The position numbers were made by a program, and so were the translations under genes. Positions 9,571 through 18,073 of a stretch of 64,000 nt of DNA are shown in pieces. The stretch is from Hyphomicrobiales bacterium (GTDB taxonomy: Bacteria; Pseudomonadota; Alphaproteobacteria; Rhizobiales; Beijerinckiaceae). The stretch lies in contig JAIXUP010000062.1 of assembly GCA_027483505.1 (NCBI GenBank), positions 1 to 64,000 of the forward strand. The letters run 5' to 3'. Position 1 is the stretch's first letter. Each line of letters starts with the position of its first letter. Under the pieces are notes generated by a model. It did not search any database. It was not told where the DNA came from and was given only the letters and a program-made list of their open reading frames with translations.

Positions 9571-11046
9571 TCAACGCGCCATTGCCGGTGGATGAAACCC
9601 GCCGGTGATCGCCTCGAGCATCCGCCCGACCGCGATCACGCCGAGGTCTCCGGCGGCTGGGCCGAGAATCTGGACCCCGAGCGGCAGGCCGGCAGGGGAT
9701 GTCATCACCGGGGCCGACAAGGCCGGCAGGTCGGCGCCGCTGGCGAGCGAGGCCCAGACGAGGAAATCGAGATAGGGCCGCGCCTCGCCGTTGACGGGCA
9801 GCGTGCGCGCATGGATGTCCGGGTTGTGGTCATGGGCCAGATGCGCCACGGGCGCCGCCGGGCACAGCACCACATCGAAGCGCTCGAACAGCCGGGCCCA
9901 CTGCTTCCTCACCGCCAGCCGCCGCGCGCTGATCTGCTGGTAAAGGCCCGGTGTCATGCGCGCGCCGCGGGCCTGCAGGGCGCGATGCGAAATGTCCGTC
10001 GGCGAGAACTGCGCCGCCATGGCCTGGATCTTGGTCCGCACTTTCGGCGGCAGCCCGTACGCCACGATGGCGTGGTTCAGCAGCGCGAAGACCTCGAAGG
10101 CCTCCTCGAAGCTGAAGCCGGGACGCGCCGCCTCAGCGATCACCGCGCCTTGCGCCTCCAACAGGCGGGCAGCCTTGATGACGCCCTGCTTCGCGAGCGC
10201 ATCGGCACTGGCGAAGGGATCTTCCGTCCAGACACAGACGCGCAGGCCATCGGCGCTCAGCTTGCGCGGCGGCAGGAGCGTAACGGGCGAGGCACTGCCG
10301 GGCTCGCGTCCGCCCGCGATGACCGACAGCACCAGTTCAATGTCATCCGGCGTGCGGGCGATCGGCCCCGCCACGACCAGATCGGGGTTACGCGCGGTGC
10401 GCCGCTCGGGCGGCGGCGGGACCATCCCCCAGGTGGACACCAGATTCCAGCTTGTCTTGAGCCCGTACACACCCGTCGCCGCGCAAGGCCAGCGAATTGA
10501 CGAGCCGAGGTCGGACCCCAGTTCGAAAGCGCTCATACCGGTGGCGACGGCCACCGCCGCGCCGCCTGAGGAACCGCCGGGACTGAGGGCCGTATCCCAC
10601 GGATTGTTGGTGACACCGTAGACAGGGTTGTAGGTCTGGAAATCGCCGGAGAACACCGGTACATTGCTCTTGCCGATGATGACCGCGCCAGCGGCGCGCA
10701 GCCGGGCGACGGCGGCGGCGTCCTCCTCCGGCACGCGCTCGCGATAGGCATTGGCCCCGGCGGTCGAGACCAGGCCTGCGACGTCGAACGCGTCCTTGAT
10801 GGTGATCGGCAGGCCATCGAGCGGACCCGCCTGCCCGGCGGCCCGGCGAGTGTCGGAAGCCCTGGCCTGGGCCCGCGCCGCCGTCTCATCAAGGCCGACA
10901 ACCGCGTTCAGCGACGGGTTCAGGCGCTCGATGCGCGCCAGATGCAGCTCAAGCAGTTCGACAGCGGAGATGCTCCGGTCCGCAAGCCTGCCAAGCTGGG
11001 CAGTTGCGCTGTCGAGGGCGAGATCGGCTTGGGCTGGTTTGGCCAT
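9571..11046 (-). CDS. Amidase of the amidase-signature family
   Basis: Hydrolase of the amidase-signature family (GatA/AmiC-like) of 491 residues from ATG 11046. The Ser-cisSer-Lys triad can be read: Lys in LPITIKDAFDVAG, and the Gly/Ser-rich signature SPGGSSGGAAVAVATGM followed by LGSDLGSSIR. The family splits amides such as aryl or aliphatic amides, or carries out transamidation. GatA is unlikely because no gatB or gatC neighbour is present. It follows the AllA-like gene in the same direction and may belong to a nitrogen- or carboxylate-scavenging set with the Tct transporter. The substrate is not deducible. Confidence 0.88.
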   Translation of the reverse strand: MAKPAQADLALDSATAQLGRLADRSISAVELLELHLARIERLNPSLNAVVGLDETAARAQARASDTRRAAGQAGPLDGLPITIKDAFDVAGLVSTAGANAYRERVPEEDAAAVARLRAAGAVIIGKSNVPVFSGDFQTYNPVYGVTNNPWDTALSPGGSSGGAAVAVATGMSAFELGSDLGSSIRWPCAATGVYGLKTSWNLVSTWGMVPPPPERRTARNPDLVVAGPIARTPDDIELVLSVIAGGREPGSASPVTLLPPRKLSADGLRVCVWTEDPFASADALAKQGVIKAARLLEAQGAVIAEAARPGFSFEEAFEVFALLNHAIVAYGLPPKVRTKIQAMAAQFSPTDISHRALQARGARMTPGLYQQISARRLAVRKQWARLFERFDVVLCPAAPVAHLAHDHNPDIHARTLPVNGEARPYLDFLVWASLASGADLPALSAPVMTSPAGLPLGVQILGPAAGDLGVIAVGRMLEAITGGFHPPAMAR

Positions 11047-11124
11047 GGCTCTCACGGGGTGCGCTTCTGGATGGCTGACGGCGCGATCCCGCGCCGTCGC
11101 AGGCCTTCACGTCAACAGCGCTCG

Positions 11125-11637
11125 TCAGGCGAATGTCAAGCGGACGCCATTCGCGGCAAGATCGAAGATCTGGCTGCGCTGCGGATGGGCCGTCCCGTCG
11201 AACAGTTCCCGAACGGTCGCTTCCTCAGAGAGAAACAGGAAATCGCTGGCGCCCTCCCCTCGCGGATAGGCATCGATCGAGTGCCAGGTGCCGGGATGCA
11301 GCATGATGCCCTGCCCGCGCATGTCGAAGGCGACCATGTCTTCCGGGCGCGGCGGCTGGTCCGAGGAGACGCCGACCACCAGCACGCAGGACGGGCCGCT
11401 GATCGGCTGCCGCGTCTCGGTGACATGCAAATGCCGCTCGATGATCTGGACGGAAGCTTCGCGCGGATGCATCCGGACATATTGCAGCCGCGATGGTCCT
11501 TCGGCTGCAAAGGGCATGACCCAGGCGTCGAAATTCGGGCGGCCGAAGCTGCGCTGGCCTACGGGGCTGAACAGCCGCCCGAACGGCGCGAAGGCGTCCG
11601 CGCTGATCGGCACGACCGGCAGGGTGATCTGTCTCAT
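11125..11637 (-). CDS. Ureidoglycolate lyase family protein (AllA-like)
   Basis: Cupin-like protein of the AllA family (170 residues from ATG 11637). AllA splits ureidoglycolate to glyoxylate and urea in purine (allantoin) breakdown. Family hallmarks: ISADAFAPFGRLF at the N-terminus, VQIIERHLHVTE, the strand CVLVVGVS, and the C-terminal PGTWHSIDAYPRGEG. It sits between tctC and the amidase, with a terminator-like hairpin separating it from tctC. No other allantoin genes are nearby, so the substrate may be another ureido or 2-hydroxy acid. The family call is good, the exact reaction uncertain. Confidence 0.72.
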   Translation of the reverse strand: MRQITLPVVPISADAFAPFGRLFSPVGQRSFGRPNFDAWVMPFAAEGPSRLQYVRMHPREASVQIIERHLHVTETRQPISGPSCVLVVGVSSDQPPRPEDMVAFDMRGQGIMLHPGTWHSIDAYPRGEGASDFLFLSEEATVRELFDGTAHPQRSQIFDLAANGVRLTFA

Positions 11638-11659
11638 GGCGCGGCTCCTCATCTTGCCG

Positions 11660-11691
11660 GAAAAGCAAACGGCGGACCATCAAGGCCCGCC
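11660..11691 (-). terminator. Rho-independent terminator behind tctC
   Basis: On the reverse strand GGCGGGCC-TTGAT-GGTCCGCC forms an 8-bp stem (one G-T pair) with a 5-base loop (bases 11671-11691). It is followed by GTTTGCTTTT. It lies 32 bp past the tctC stop and should end that transcript. Confidence 0.75.
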
Positions 11692-11722
11692 GCCAGTCTT
11701 CTCGTCGTTGCCCGGGCCGGCC

Positions 11723-12718
11723 TTACTGGCCGACAGCGCCGGTCTCGCGCAGGGGCTTGTCGAGCAGGGCGAGATCGCGGGCGAGGATCGCCGCAAGGCC
11801 TGCGGGCGCGCGCTCGGTCTTGTTCGGGATCACGGTGCCGAGATCGGCCAGGCGCTTGTTGGTGGTGGGATCTTCAAGCGCCTTGTCGAGCGCGTCGACC
11901 AGCTTGGCCTGGATGTCTGCCGGCAGGCCCTTGGGTCCGAAAATCGCGTTCCAGCCGCTGATCTGATAGTCCGGCAGGCCGCCTTCGGCAGTGGTCGGAA
12001 CGTTCGGCAGCACGGCGATGCGCGCCGGCGTGGCGATGCCCATAGCCTTGATATTGCCAGCAATGATCTGCGGGGTCAGGTTGGTGACCTGATCGCACAT
12101 GAAGTCGACCTGGCCGCCCACGAGATCGTTGAGCGCCGGACCGGTGCCGCGATAGGCGACAGCGTTGAGCTTCGGCACGCCCATCTGGGCTTTCAGCAGC
12201 ACGCAGGTGGTGAAGGCGGTCGAGCCGACGCCGGCATGGGCCTGGTTCACCTTGTCGGGGTTGGCCTTCACGTAGGCGACGAATTCGCGCAGGTTGTTGG
12301 CCGGAAAGTCCTTCTTGGTGACGATCACGATGGGCGTGATGCCGGCCACGCCGATCGGCGTGAAGTCCGTGACAGGATTGTACCTCAGGTTCGGGTAGAG
12401 CGCGGGCGCCGCGGCATGGGTGCCCATCTGGCCCATGATCAGCGTGTAACCGTCCGGGGCTGCCGCCGCGACGCGGGCCGTGGTGGTGGTGCCGCCGGCG
12501 CCGGCGACGTTCTCGATGATGATCTGCTGGCCAAGCGTCTTCGACATGTGCTCGGAGACGATGCGGGCGATGACGTCCGTCGGACCGCCGGCGGCGAAGG
12601 CCACCATCATCGTGATCGGCTTGTTGGGGTAGGCCTGCGCCTGGGCGCCATTGGAAAGGGCAAGACTGGCGGCGATGGCAGCTGCGCCGAGGGCGGCGCG
12701 GCGGGTCAGGGTCGTCAT
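11723..12718 (-). CDS. tctC: Tripartite tricarboxylate transporter substrate-binding protein (TctC/Bug family)
   Basis: Periplasmic receptor of 331 residues for a secondary tripartite (TctABC) carboxylate importer. The signal peptide MTTLTRRAALGAAAIAASLA ends at AQA. The mature part begins YPNKPITMMVAFAAGGPTDVIAR, the Bug signature whose Gly-rich loop contacts the ligand carboxylate, followed by GAGGTTTTARVAAAAPDGYT. The genes run tctB, tctA, tctC on the reverse strand, with a 10-bp hairpin between tctA and tctC. Ligands of this family range from citrate to aromatic acids. The divergent haloacetate dehalogenase and tartrate-type dehydrogenase make a small hydroxy- or halo-carboxylate plausible. 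Confidence 0.88.
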   Translation of the reverse strand: MTTLTRRAALGAAAIAASLALSNGAQAQAYPNKPITMMVAFAAGGPTDVIARIVSEHMSKTLGQQIIIENVAGAGGTTTTARVAAAAPDGYTLIMGQMGTHAAAPALYPNLRYNPVTDFTPIGVAGITPIVIVTKKDFPANNLREFVAYVKANPDKVNQAHAGVGSTAFTTCVLLKAQMGVPKLNAVAYRGTGPALNDLVGGQVDFMCDQVTNLTPQIIAGNIKAMGIATPARIAVLPNVPTTAEGGLPDYQISGWNAIFGPKGLPADIQAKLVDALDKALEDPTTNKRLADLGTVIPNKTERAPAGLAAILARDLALLDKPLRETGAVGQ

Positions 12719-12804
12719 GGGTGGTCCTCCGGGGATGGTCGGTGCTTCTTGTCCTGCGAGCGCAGCGCCCTTGGGCGATGTCTCGTGTGGCTATACGCAC
12801 AGAT

Positions 12805-12832
12805 AGGGCTTCGACCGCAAAATCGAAGCCCT
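12805..12832 (-). terminator. Hairpin between tctA and tctC
   Basis: A perfect 10-bp inverted repeat AGGGCTTCGA/TCGAAGCCCT with an 8-base loop. It lies 28 bp past the tctA stop and 86 bp before tctC. Reverse-strand sequence after the stem is not a strong T-run, so partial termination or mRNA stabilisation favouring the receptor gene is more likely than full termination. Confidence 0.55.
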
Positions 12833-12859
12833 GTTTGTGACAATCTGCAAACGTGGTTG

Positions 12860-14365
12860 TCAGCTGTTCTCGGTGAACACCACGTCGCGCTTCTTCGAGA
12901 TCGACGGCAGCAGCGCCACCACCAGGATGACAAGCGCCACCAGCAGCAGCCCCGCCGAGATCGGGCGCTCGACGAAGGTCATGAACGAGCCTCTGGAGAT
13001 GATCAGCGCCTGCCGCATCTTCTCCTCCAGCAGCTTGCCCAGCACGTAGCCCAGCAGCAAGGGCGCGGGCTCGAAGCCGAACTTGACCAGAGCGTAGCCG
13101 AACAGGCCGAAGAACGCCGTCATCGCCACGTCGACCGGCGAGTTGTTGATCGAGTAGATGCCGATGCAGCAGAACAGCAGGATCGCCGGGAACATCAGCC
13201 GGTAAGGCACCTTGAGCAGTTTCACCCAAAGCCCGATCAGCGGCAGGTTGATGATCAGCAGCATCAGGTTGCCGATCCACATTGACGCGATCATGCCCCA
13301 GAACAGCTGCGGGTTCTTGGTCATCACCTGCGGGCCGGGAATGACGCCGTGGATCGTCATCGCGCCGACCATCAGCGCCATCACGGCGTTGGGCGGGATG
13401 CCGAGCGTCAGCAGCGGGATGAACGAGGTCTGTGCGCCGGCGTTGTTGGCGCTTTCGGGGCCGGCCACACCTTCGATCGCGCCGCGCCCGAAGCGGGACG
13501 GATCCTTGGCCAGTTTCTTCTCCAGCGTGTAGCTGGCGAAGGGGCCGAGCACCGCGCCGTTGCCGGGCAGGATGCCGAGGATCGAGCCGAGGACCGTGCC
13601 GCGCGCGATCGGCCCGGCCGACTGGCGCATCTCCTCGCGATTGGGCAGAAGCCGCCCGACCTTTTGCCGGACCACATCGCGGGTTTCAGGGTTTTCGAGG
13701 TTCTTGATGACTTCGGCGAAGCCGAAGATGCCCATGGCGAGGACGGCGAAATCGAGCCCGTCCGACAGCGGCGCAAAGCCGAAGGTCATGCGTTCCTGTC
13801 CGGTCTCGAGATCGGTTCCGATGGTCGAGAGCAGCAGACCCAGCATGATCATGGCGATGGCCTTCAGGATCGAGCCGCGCGCCAGCACGACCGCGAAGCA
13901 CAGGCCCATGACCATCAGCGAAAAGTATTCCGCCGGCCCGAACAGCAAGGCGAGCTTGGTGAGAGGCGCGCCGAGCGCGGCGATCAGCACGGTCGCGACC
14001 GAGCCGGCGATGAACGAGCCGATGGCCGAGATGCCGAGAGCGACACCGGCGCGGCCCTGCTTGGCCATCTGGTGCCCATCGAGCGTGGTCACGACCGAGG
14101 TCGCCTCGCCGGGAATGTTGACCAGGATCGCCGTGGTCGAGCCGCCATACTGCGCGCCGTAGTAGATGCCCGCCAGCATGATCAGCGCACCGACCGGGTC
14201 GATGCCGAAGGTGATCGGAAGCAGCATGGCGATCGTGGCGATCGGACCGACGCCGGGCAGGACGCCGATCAGCGTGCCGATGAAGCAGCCCACGAAGCAG
14301 AGCGCGAGGTTCTTGAGCGAAAGCGCGACGCCGAAGCCGAGCGCGAGGTTTGAGAACAGATCCAT
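12860..14365 (-). CDS. tctA: Tripartite tricarboxylate transporter large permease (TctA)
   Basis: Large inner-membrane subunit, 501 residues with about ten to twelve predicted membrane segments. The family motif GTLIGVLPGVGPIATIAMLLP stands near residues 34-54, and a second GILPGNGAVLGPF-type repeat about residues 265-280 reflects the internal duplication of TctA. It catalyses ion-driven uptake of the carboxylate delivered by TctC. The start at 14365 follows the tctB stop by 3 bases. The C-terminus ends with a hydrophobic helix and a short polar tail. Confidence 0.92.
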   Translation of the reverse strand: MDLFSNLALGFGVALSLKNLALCFVGCFIGTLIGVLPGVGPIATIAMLLPITFGIDPVGALIMLAGIYYGAQYGGSTTAILVNIPGEATSVVTTLDGHQMAKQGRAGVALGISAIGSFIAGSVATVLIAALGAPLTKLALLFGPAEYFSLMVMGLCFAVVLARGSILKAIAMIMLGLLLSTIGTDLETGQERMTFGFAPLSDGLDFAVLAMGIFGFAEVIKNLENPETRDVVRQKVGRLLPNREEMRQSAGPIARGTVLGSILGILPGNGAVLGPFASYTLEKKLAKDPSRFGRGAIEGVAGPESANNAGAQTSFIPLLTLGIPPNAVMALMVGAMTIHGVIPGPQVMTKNPQLFWGMIASMWIGNLMLLIINLPLIGLWVKLLKVPYRLMFPAILLFCCIGIYSINNSPVDVAMTAFFGLFGYALVKFGFEPAPLLLGYVLGKLLEEKMRQALIISRGSFMTFVERPISAGLLLVALVILVVALLPSISKKRDVVFTENS

Positions 14366-14368
14366 CGC

Positions 14369-15037
14369 TCAGTATCCCAGCAGCCAGGGGGCGAGCGGGA
14401 TCGGCAGACCCAGCGCGTATTTGAACAGCCCCGCGCAGAGCGCGGTCATGAAGGTGGCGAAGATGATGACCTCACCCCACTTCGTCTCGGGCGACGCGAA
14501 GGCCGACACGATCGCCACCAGCGGTCCGGCCGCGATCAGGCCGATGGCCGGGAAACTCAGATCAATGACGGGCGCGACATGGTAGATCACAAAGACCGCC
14601 GCCACATAGGCCGCCAGCATGCCGGCCCGGACCGCGTGACCGTCGGTCGCGATTCCCATGCGCGTGGCCACGAACAGGGCCGCGAGGAAAATCACGGAGG
14701 CGATCAGCATCGCCGACGCGACCCGTTCGGGCGTGCCGGTGATGTCGGAGCCGCGGATGGTCAGCGCAAACAGGCATGAGCCCAGCAAGACGAAGAACAG
14801 TCCCCGGATCGACCAGCGCTCCAGCTCAGGGCCCTCGACGCGGAACGAGGTGAGCAGCAGCAGCGCGCCGAGGCCGGCGACTATGACCGCGAGCGATTTC
14901 GGCAGCATGCCCGGGCCCATGGCGCGCAGGGTGCCCATGCCCAGATTGGAGGAGGCCCAGTAAGCGCCGAGCCCGATGGCGATCAGGAAAAGGCCACCTG
15001 CGAAATCCTGCGGTGACGCGATGCGGAATTTCCCCAT
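14369..15037 (-). CDS. tctB: Tripartite tricarboxylate transporter small permease (TctB)
   Basis: Small membrane subunit of the Tct importer, 222 residues with four to five hydrophobic helices. The first (DFAGGLFLIAIGLGAYWASS) and the following MGTLRAMGPGMLPK are the conserved TctB N-terminal motif. TctB is poorly conserved in general, so the call rests on this motif, on size, and on the position directly before tctA. It is the first gene of the transcript. The 107 bp between it and the divergent dehalogenase gene contain an AT-rich stretch (around 15060-15092) that likely holds both promoters. Confidence 0.88.
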   Translation of the reverse strand: MGKFRIASPQDFAGGLFLIAIGLGAYWASSNLGMGTLRAMGPGMLPKSLAVIVAGLGALLLLTSFRVEGPELERWSIRGLFFVLLGSCLFALTIRGSDITGTPERVASAMLIASVIFLAALFVATRMGIATDGHAVRAGMLAAYVAAVFVIYHVAPVIDLSFPAIGLIAAGPLVAIVSAFASPETKWGEVIIFATFMTALCAGLFKYALGLPIPLAPWLLGY

Positions 15038-15144
15038 GGACTTTGCCTGCCCCCAGATTGTGCTTTTGTTTTAGGTTGAATAAGCAAGTTTATCCGCCCT
15101 GTCCACTTGGCTGGCTGACAAAACCGGGAGCCTCCAGAGGGCGC

Positions 15145-16059
15145 ATGCCGATCACCGAGCTGCCGACATCGCTGCCGCTTTTTCCGGGCTTCCGGTTGCT
15201 GGACATCGAGGTTCCGGGCTCGCGCGTCAGGCTGCGGACCGGCGGCAATGGGCCGCCGCTGCTGCTGCTGCACGGCTATCCGCAAACCCATGTGCTCTGG
15301 CACAGGGTGGCCGCGCTGCTGAGCACGCGCTTCACCATCATCGCCGCCGATCTGCGCGGCTATGGCGACAGCGCCAAGCCTGCGGGCGGAGCCGATCATG
15401 CTGCCTATTCCAAGCGCGCCATGGCGAACGACCTGGTGCCGGCCATGGCGGCGCTCGGGCACAGGCGCTGGTTTGTCGGCAGTCACGATCGCGGCGCACG
15501 CGTCGGCCATCGCATGGCGCTGGATCATCCGGACAAGGTCATCAAGCTGGCGACGCTGGATATCGCCCCGACCCGCGAGATGTATGCAGGCACGACTGAC
15601 GCTTTCGCCCGCGCCTACTGGCACTGGTTCTTCCTGATCCAGCCTGCGCCCTTTCCCGAGCGCATGATCGGCGCCGATCCGGATGCCTACTGGCTGAAGA
15701 AGTGCGGTTCGGGCTCGGCCGGACTGACGCCGTTCGCCCCCGAAGCGCTGGCCGAGTACCTGCGCTGCTTTCGCGATCCGGCCACCATCCGGGCTTCGTG
15801 CGAGGACTACCGCGCCGCCGCCACCATCGACATCGCCCATGATGACGCCGATGCGGGTCGCAAGATGGACCAGCCGCTGCTGGCGCTCTGGGGCGAGCAC
15901 GGCGCCGTGAACAGGTGCTTCGACGTCCTGGCGCTGTGGCGCGAGCGCGCATCGGATGTGCGCGGCCACACCCTTGCAGGCGGGCACTATCTGGCGGAAG
16001 AACTGCCGGATCAGGTGGCCGCCGAGTTTCTTGCTTTTTTCCAAGGAGACATGACATGA
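15145..16059 (+). CDS. Haloacetate (fluoroacetate) dehalogenase-type alpha/beta hydrolase
   Basis: Alpha/beta hydrolase of 304 residues with the pattern of fluoroacetate dehalogenases, which replace halogen by hydroxyl (haloacetate to glycolate). Visible: oxyanion motif LLLHGYPQTHVLWHRV, AADLRGYGDS, the nucleophile in GSHDRGARVGHR (Asp instead of Ser, with two Arg that bind the substrate carboxylate), the second acid in TLDIAPTREMY, the halide pocket HWFFLIQPAPFPE, and the catalytic His in LAGGHYLAEE. The ATG at 15145 follows a CCAGAGGG site. It ends in an ATGA overlap with the next dehydrogenase gene. A related epoxide- or ester-hydrolase role is less likely because the nucleophile is Asp in this motif. 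Confidence 0.82.
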   Translation: MPITELPTSLPLFPGFRLLDIEVPGSRVRLRTGGNGPPLLLLHGYPQTHVLWHRVAALLSTRFTIIAADLRGYGDSAKPAGGADHAAYSKRAMANDLVPAMAALGHRRWFVGSHDRGARVGHRMALDHPDKVIKLATLDIAPTREMYAGTTDAFARAYWHWFFLIQPAPFPERMIGADPDAYWLKKCGSGSAGLTPFAPEALAEYLRCFRDPATIRASCEDYRAAATIDIAHDDADAGRKMDQPLLALWGEHGAVNRCFDVLALWRERASDVRGHTLAGGHYLAEELPDQVAAEFLAFFQGDMT

Positions 16060-17135
16060 CCCGCACCAACCGCGTCTACAGGATCGCCGTGATCGCCGGC
16101 GACGGCATCGGTCAGGAGGTCATGCCCGAAGGCGTGCGGGTGCTGGAGAAAGCGGCCAGGCTGTTCGGCTTCGAACTCAGGCTCGATCATTTCGACTTCG
16201 CCTCGTATGACTACTACGCGAAGCACGGGCAGATGCTGCCGGATGACTGGCAGGAGCAGATCGGCAAGCACGACGCCATCTTCTTCGGCGCCGTCGGCCT
16301 GCCGGCCAAGATCCCGGACCATATCTCGCTGTGGGGCTCACTGCTGCAGTTCCGCCGGGCTTTCGACCAGTATGTCAACCTCCGCCCCGTCCGCCTCATG
16401 CCTGGCGTGCCCTGCCCTCTGGCAGGCCGCAAGCCCGGCGACATCGACTTCTGGGTGGTGCGCGAAAACACCGAGGGCGAGTACTCCTCGATCGGCGGGC
16501 GCATCTTCGGCGGCACCGAGCGCGAAATGGTCATGCAAGAAACCGTGATGACCCGCATCGGCGTCGATCGCATCCTCAAATTTGCCTATGACCTCGCGCA
16601 GTCCCGGCCCAAGAAGCATCTGACCAGCGCGACCAAGTCAAACGGCATCGCCATCACAATGCCCTACTGGGACGAGCGCGTCGCCGAGATGGCGAAGAAA
16701 TACCCCGAGGTGCGCACGGACCAGTTCCACATCGACATCCTCACTGCCCATTTCGTGCTCAAGCCTGACTATTTCGACGTGGTGGTTGCCTCCAACCTGT
16801 TCGGCGACATCCTGTCCGATCTTGGCCCGGCCTGCACCGGCACCATCGGCATCGCGCCGTCGGGGAACATCAATCCGACCGGTGATTTTCCGTCGCTGTT
16901 CGAGCCTGTGCACGGCTCGGCGCCCGACATCGCCGGGCTGGGCATCGCCAACCCGGTCGGCCAGATCTGGTCAGCGGCGATGATGCTGGAGCATCTGGGT
17001 GAAGTGGACGCCGCCAAGGCCATTGTGGCCGCCTGCGAACGCGGATTGTCCGACGCCCGCACCCGCACCCGCGATCTGGGTGGATCGGCGAACACCGTCG
17101 CTGCCGGCAAGGCCATAGAGGCGACTTTGGCATGA
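16056..17135 (+). CDS. ttuC: Tartrate dehydrogenase/decarboxylase-type enzyme (isocitrate/isopropylmalate family)
   Basis: NAD-dependent beta-decarboxylating dehydrogenase of 359 residues. The family oxidises tartrate, D-malate or related 2-hydroxy acids to keto acids. Recognised by IAVIAGDGIGQEVMPEG (NAD-binding start), PDHISLWGSLLQFRRAFDQY and PGVPCPLAGRKPGDIDF, which are special to the TtuC branch, then VVRENTEGEYSS, the metal-binding DVVVASNLFGDILSDLG, and EPVHGSAPDIAG. The start at 16056 shares ATGA with the dehalogenase stop, so the two are translationally coupled. Together they suggest handling of small halo- or hydroxy-acids, perhaps imported by the neighbouring Tct system. Confidence 0.9.
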   Translation: MTRTNRVYRIAVIAGDGIGQEVMPEGVRVLEKAARLFGFELRLDHFDFASYDYYAKHGQMLPDDWQEQIGKHDAIFFGAVGLPAKIPDHISLWGSLLQFRRAFDQYVNLRPVRLMPGVPCPLAGRKPGDIDFWVVRENTEGEYSSIGGRIFGGTEREMVMQETVMTRIGVDRILKFAYDLAQSRPKKHLTSATKSNGIAITMPYWDERVAEMAKKYPEVRTDQFHIDILTAHFVLKPDYFDVVVASNLFGDILSDLGPACTGTIGIAPSGNINPTGDFPSLFEPVHGSAPDIAGLGIANPVGQIWSAAMMLEHLGEVDAAKAIVAACERGLSDARTRTRDLGGSANTVAAGKAIEATLA

Positions 17136-17219
17136 CCTCAGCCGGCCCCAGGCCGCCAGCAGCAACCTCCACCAGAAATCATTTGTGAAATCATCGGAGT
17201 GGCATTAGCCATTTTTGAC

Positions 17220-17921
17220 ATGTGGGACAGCCTGACAACGTACATCGGAAGCCTCGGCACCGTCGGCAAGGTGATCGAGATCATCGCGCTCAACATCGTC
17301 TTGTCGGGTGACAACGCCGTCGTGATCGCCCTCGCATGCCGCGGCCTGCCGCCGGCGCAGCGCAATATGGGGATCGCACTTGGCGCGGGCGTTGCCGTGG
17401 TGCTGCGGGTCATCTTCACGGTGGTCATCGCCTCTCTGCTCAACATGCCGTTCCTGCGCATCGTCGGCGCGGTCCTGCTCGTCTGGATCGCCATCAAGCT
17501 GCTCACCGAGGAGCCCGGCGACGAGGACGGCATCGCGTCGAGTGACAAGCTGTGGAAGGCGGTTCAGACCGTCGCCATCGCCGACATCGTGATGAGCCTC
17601 GACAATGTCCTCGCGATCGCGGCTGTAGCCAAGGATTCGATCCCGCTGCTGATCACGGGCCTCGTCATCTCGATTCCCCTCATCGTGGCTGGCGCGTCGC
17701 TGATCACCAAGCTGCTGGAACGTTTCCCGATCCTGATCTGGGCCGGCGCCGGCCTGCTGGGCTGGGTGGCTGGCGAGATGCTGGATTCCGATCCGTTCCT
17801 GATCCAGCAGTTCGGCGCGGAACTGCTCCACAAGCTCGAATACCCGGCAGCTGTAGCCGGCGCGCTGATCGTTCTGGGTGCAGGCTTCCTCATCCGCAGG
17901 CGCCGCGTGGCGCATGTCTGA
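17220..17921 (+). CDS. TerC family membrane protein, first copy
   Basis: Integral membrane protein of the TerC/Alx (YjbE-like) family, whose better-studied members export Mn(II). It has about seven helices. Two acidic membrane motifs mark the family: NIVLSGDNAVVIALACRGLP in helix 1 and ADIVMSLDNVLAIAAVA about residue 120, the conserved Asp pairs thought to bind metal. A GTG at 17199 is an alternative start adding seven residues. No manganese riboswitch is visible in the 84 bp upstream. A paralogue follows 150 bp downstream. Confidence 0.87.
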   Translation: MWDSLTTYIGSLGTVGKVIEIIALNIVLSGDNAVVIALACRGLPPAQRNMGIALGAGVAVVLRVIFTVVIASLLNMPFLRIVGAVLLVWIAIKLLTEEPGDEDGIASSDKLWKAVQTVAIADIVMSLDNVLAIAAVAKDSIPLLITGLVISIPLIVAGASLITKLLERFPILIWAGAGLLGWVAGEMLDSDPFLIQQFGAELLHKLEYPAAVAGALIVLGAGFLIRRRRVAHV

Positions 17922-17989
17922 CCGCGTGGGCCGTTCCCTGCGGGCTGACTGCCAGGCAAACGGGTCCATCCGTTGCAGAAGGCTTGAAG

Positions 17990-18026
17990 CATCCCCTCTG
18001 AGACGTCAGCGGCGTCTCCGGGGATG
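17990..18026 (+). other. Strong stem-loop between the two terC genes
   Basis: CATCCCC (17990-17996) pairs with GGGGATG (18020-18026), and inside it GAGACG (18000-18005) pairs with CGTCTC (18013-18018). This gives a two-part stem of 13 pairs. There is no T-run behind it. It lies 47 bp before the second terC and could be an attenuator or leader structure. Confidence 0.4.
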
Positions 18027-18073
18027 ACGCCTTCCAACCTTCAAATCCGACGATCCCGATAGACTGGAACACC

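Noticed and set aside
11288-13285. Forward-strand open frame of 665 codons opposite tctC and the tctA end
   Set aside because: It is the antisense of two well-supported transporter genes in GC-rich DNA. Its product is His/Arg/Asp-rich without any domain.
17136-17219. Possible manganese (yybP-ykoY) riboswitch before terC
   Set aside because: The space is only 84 bp and the conserved loops are not recognisable.
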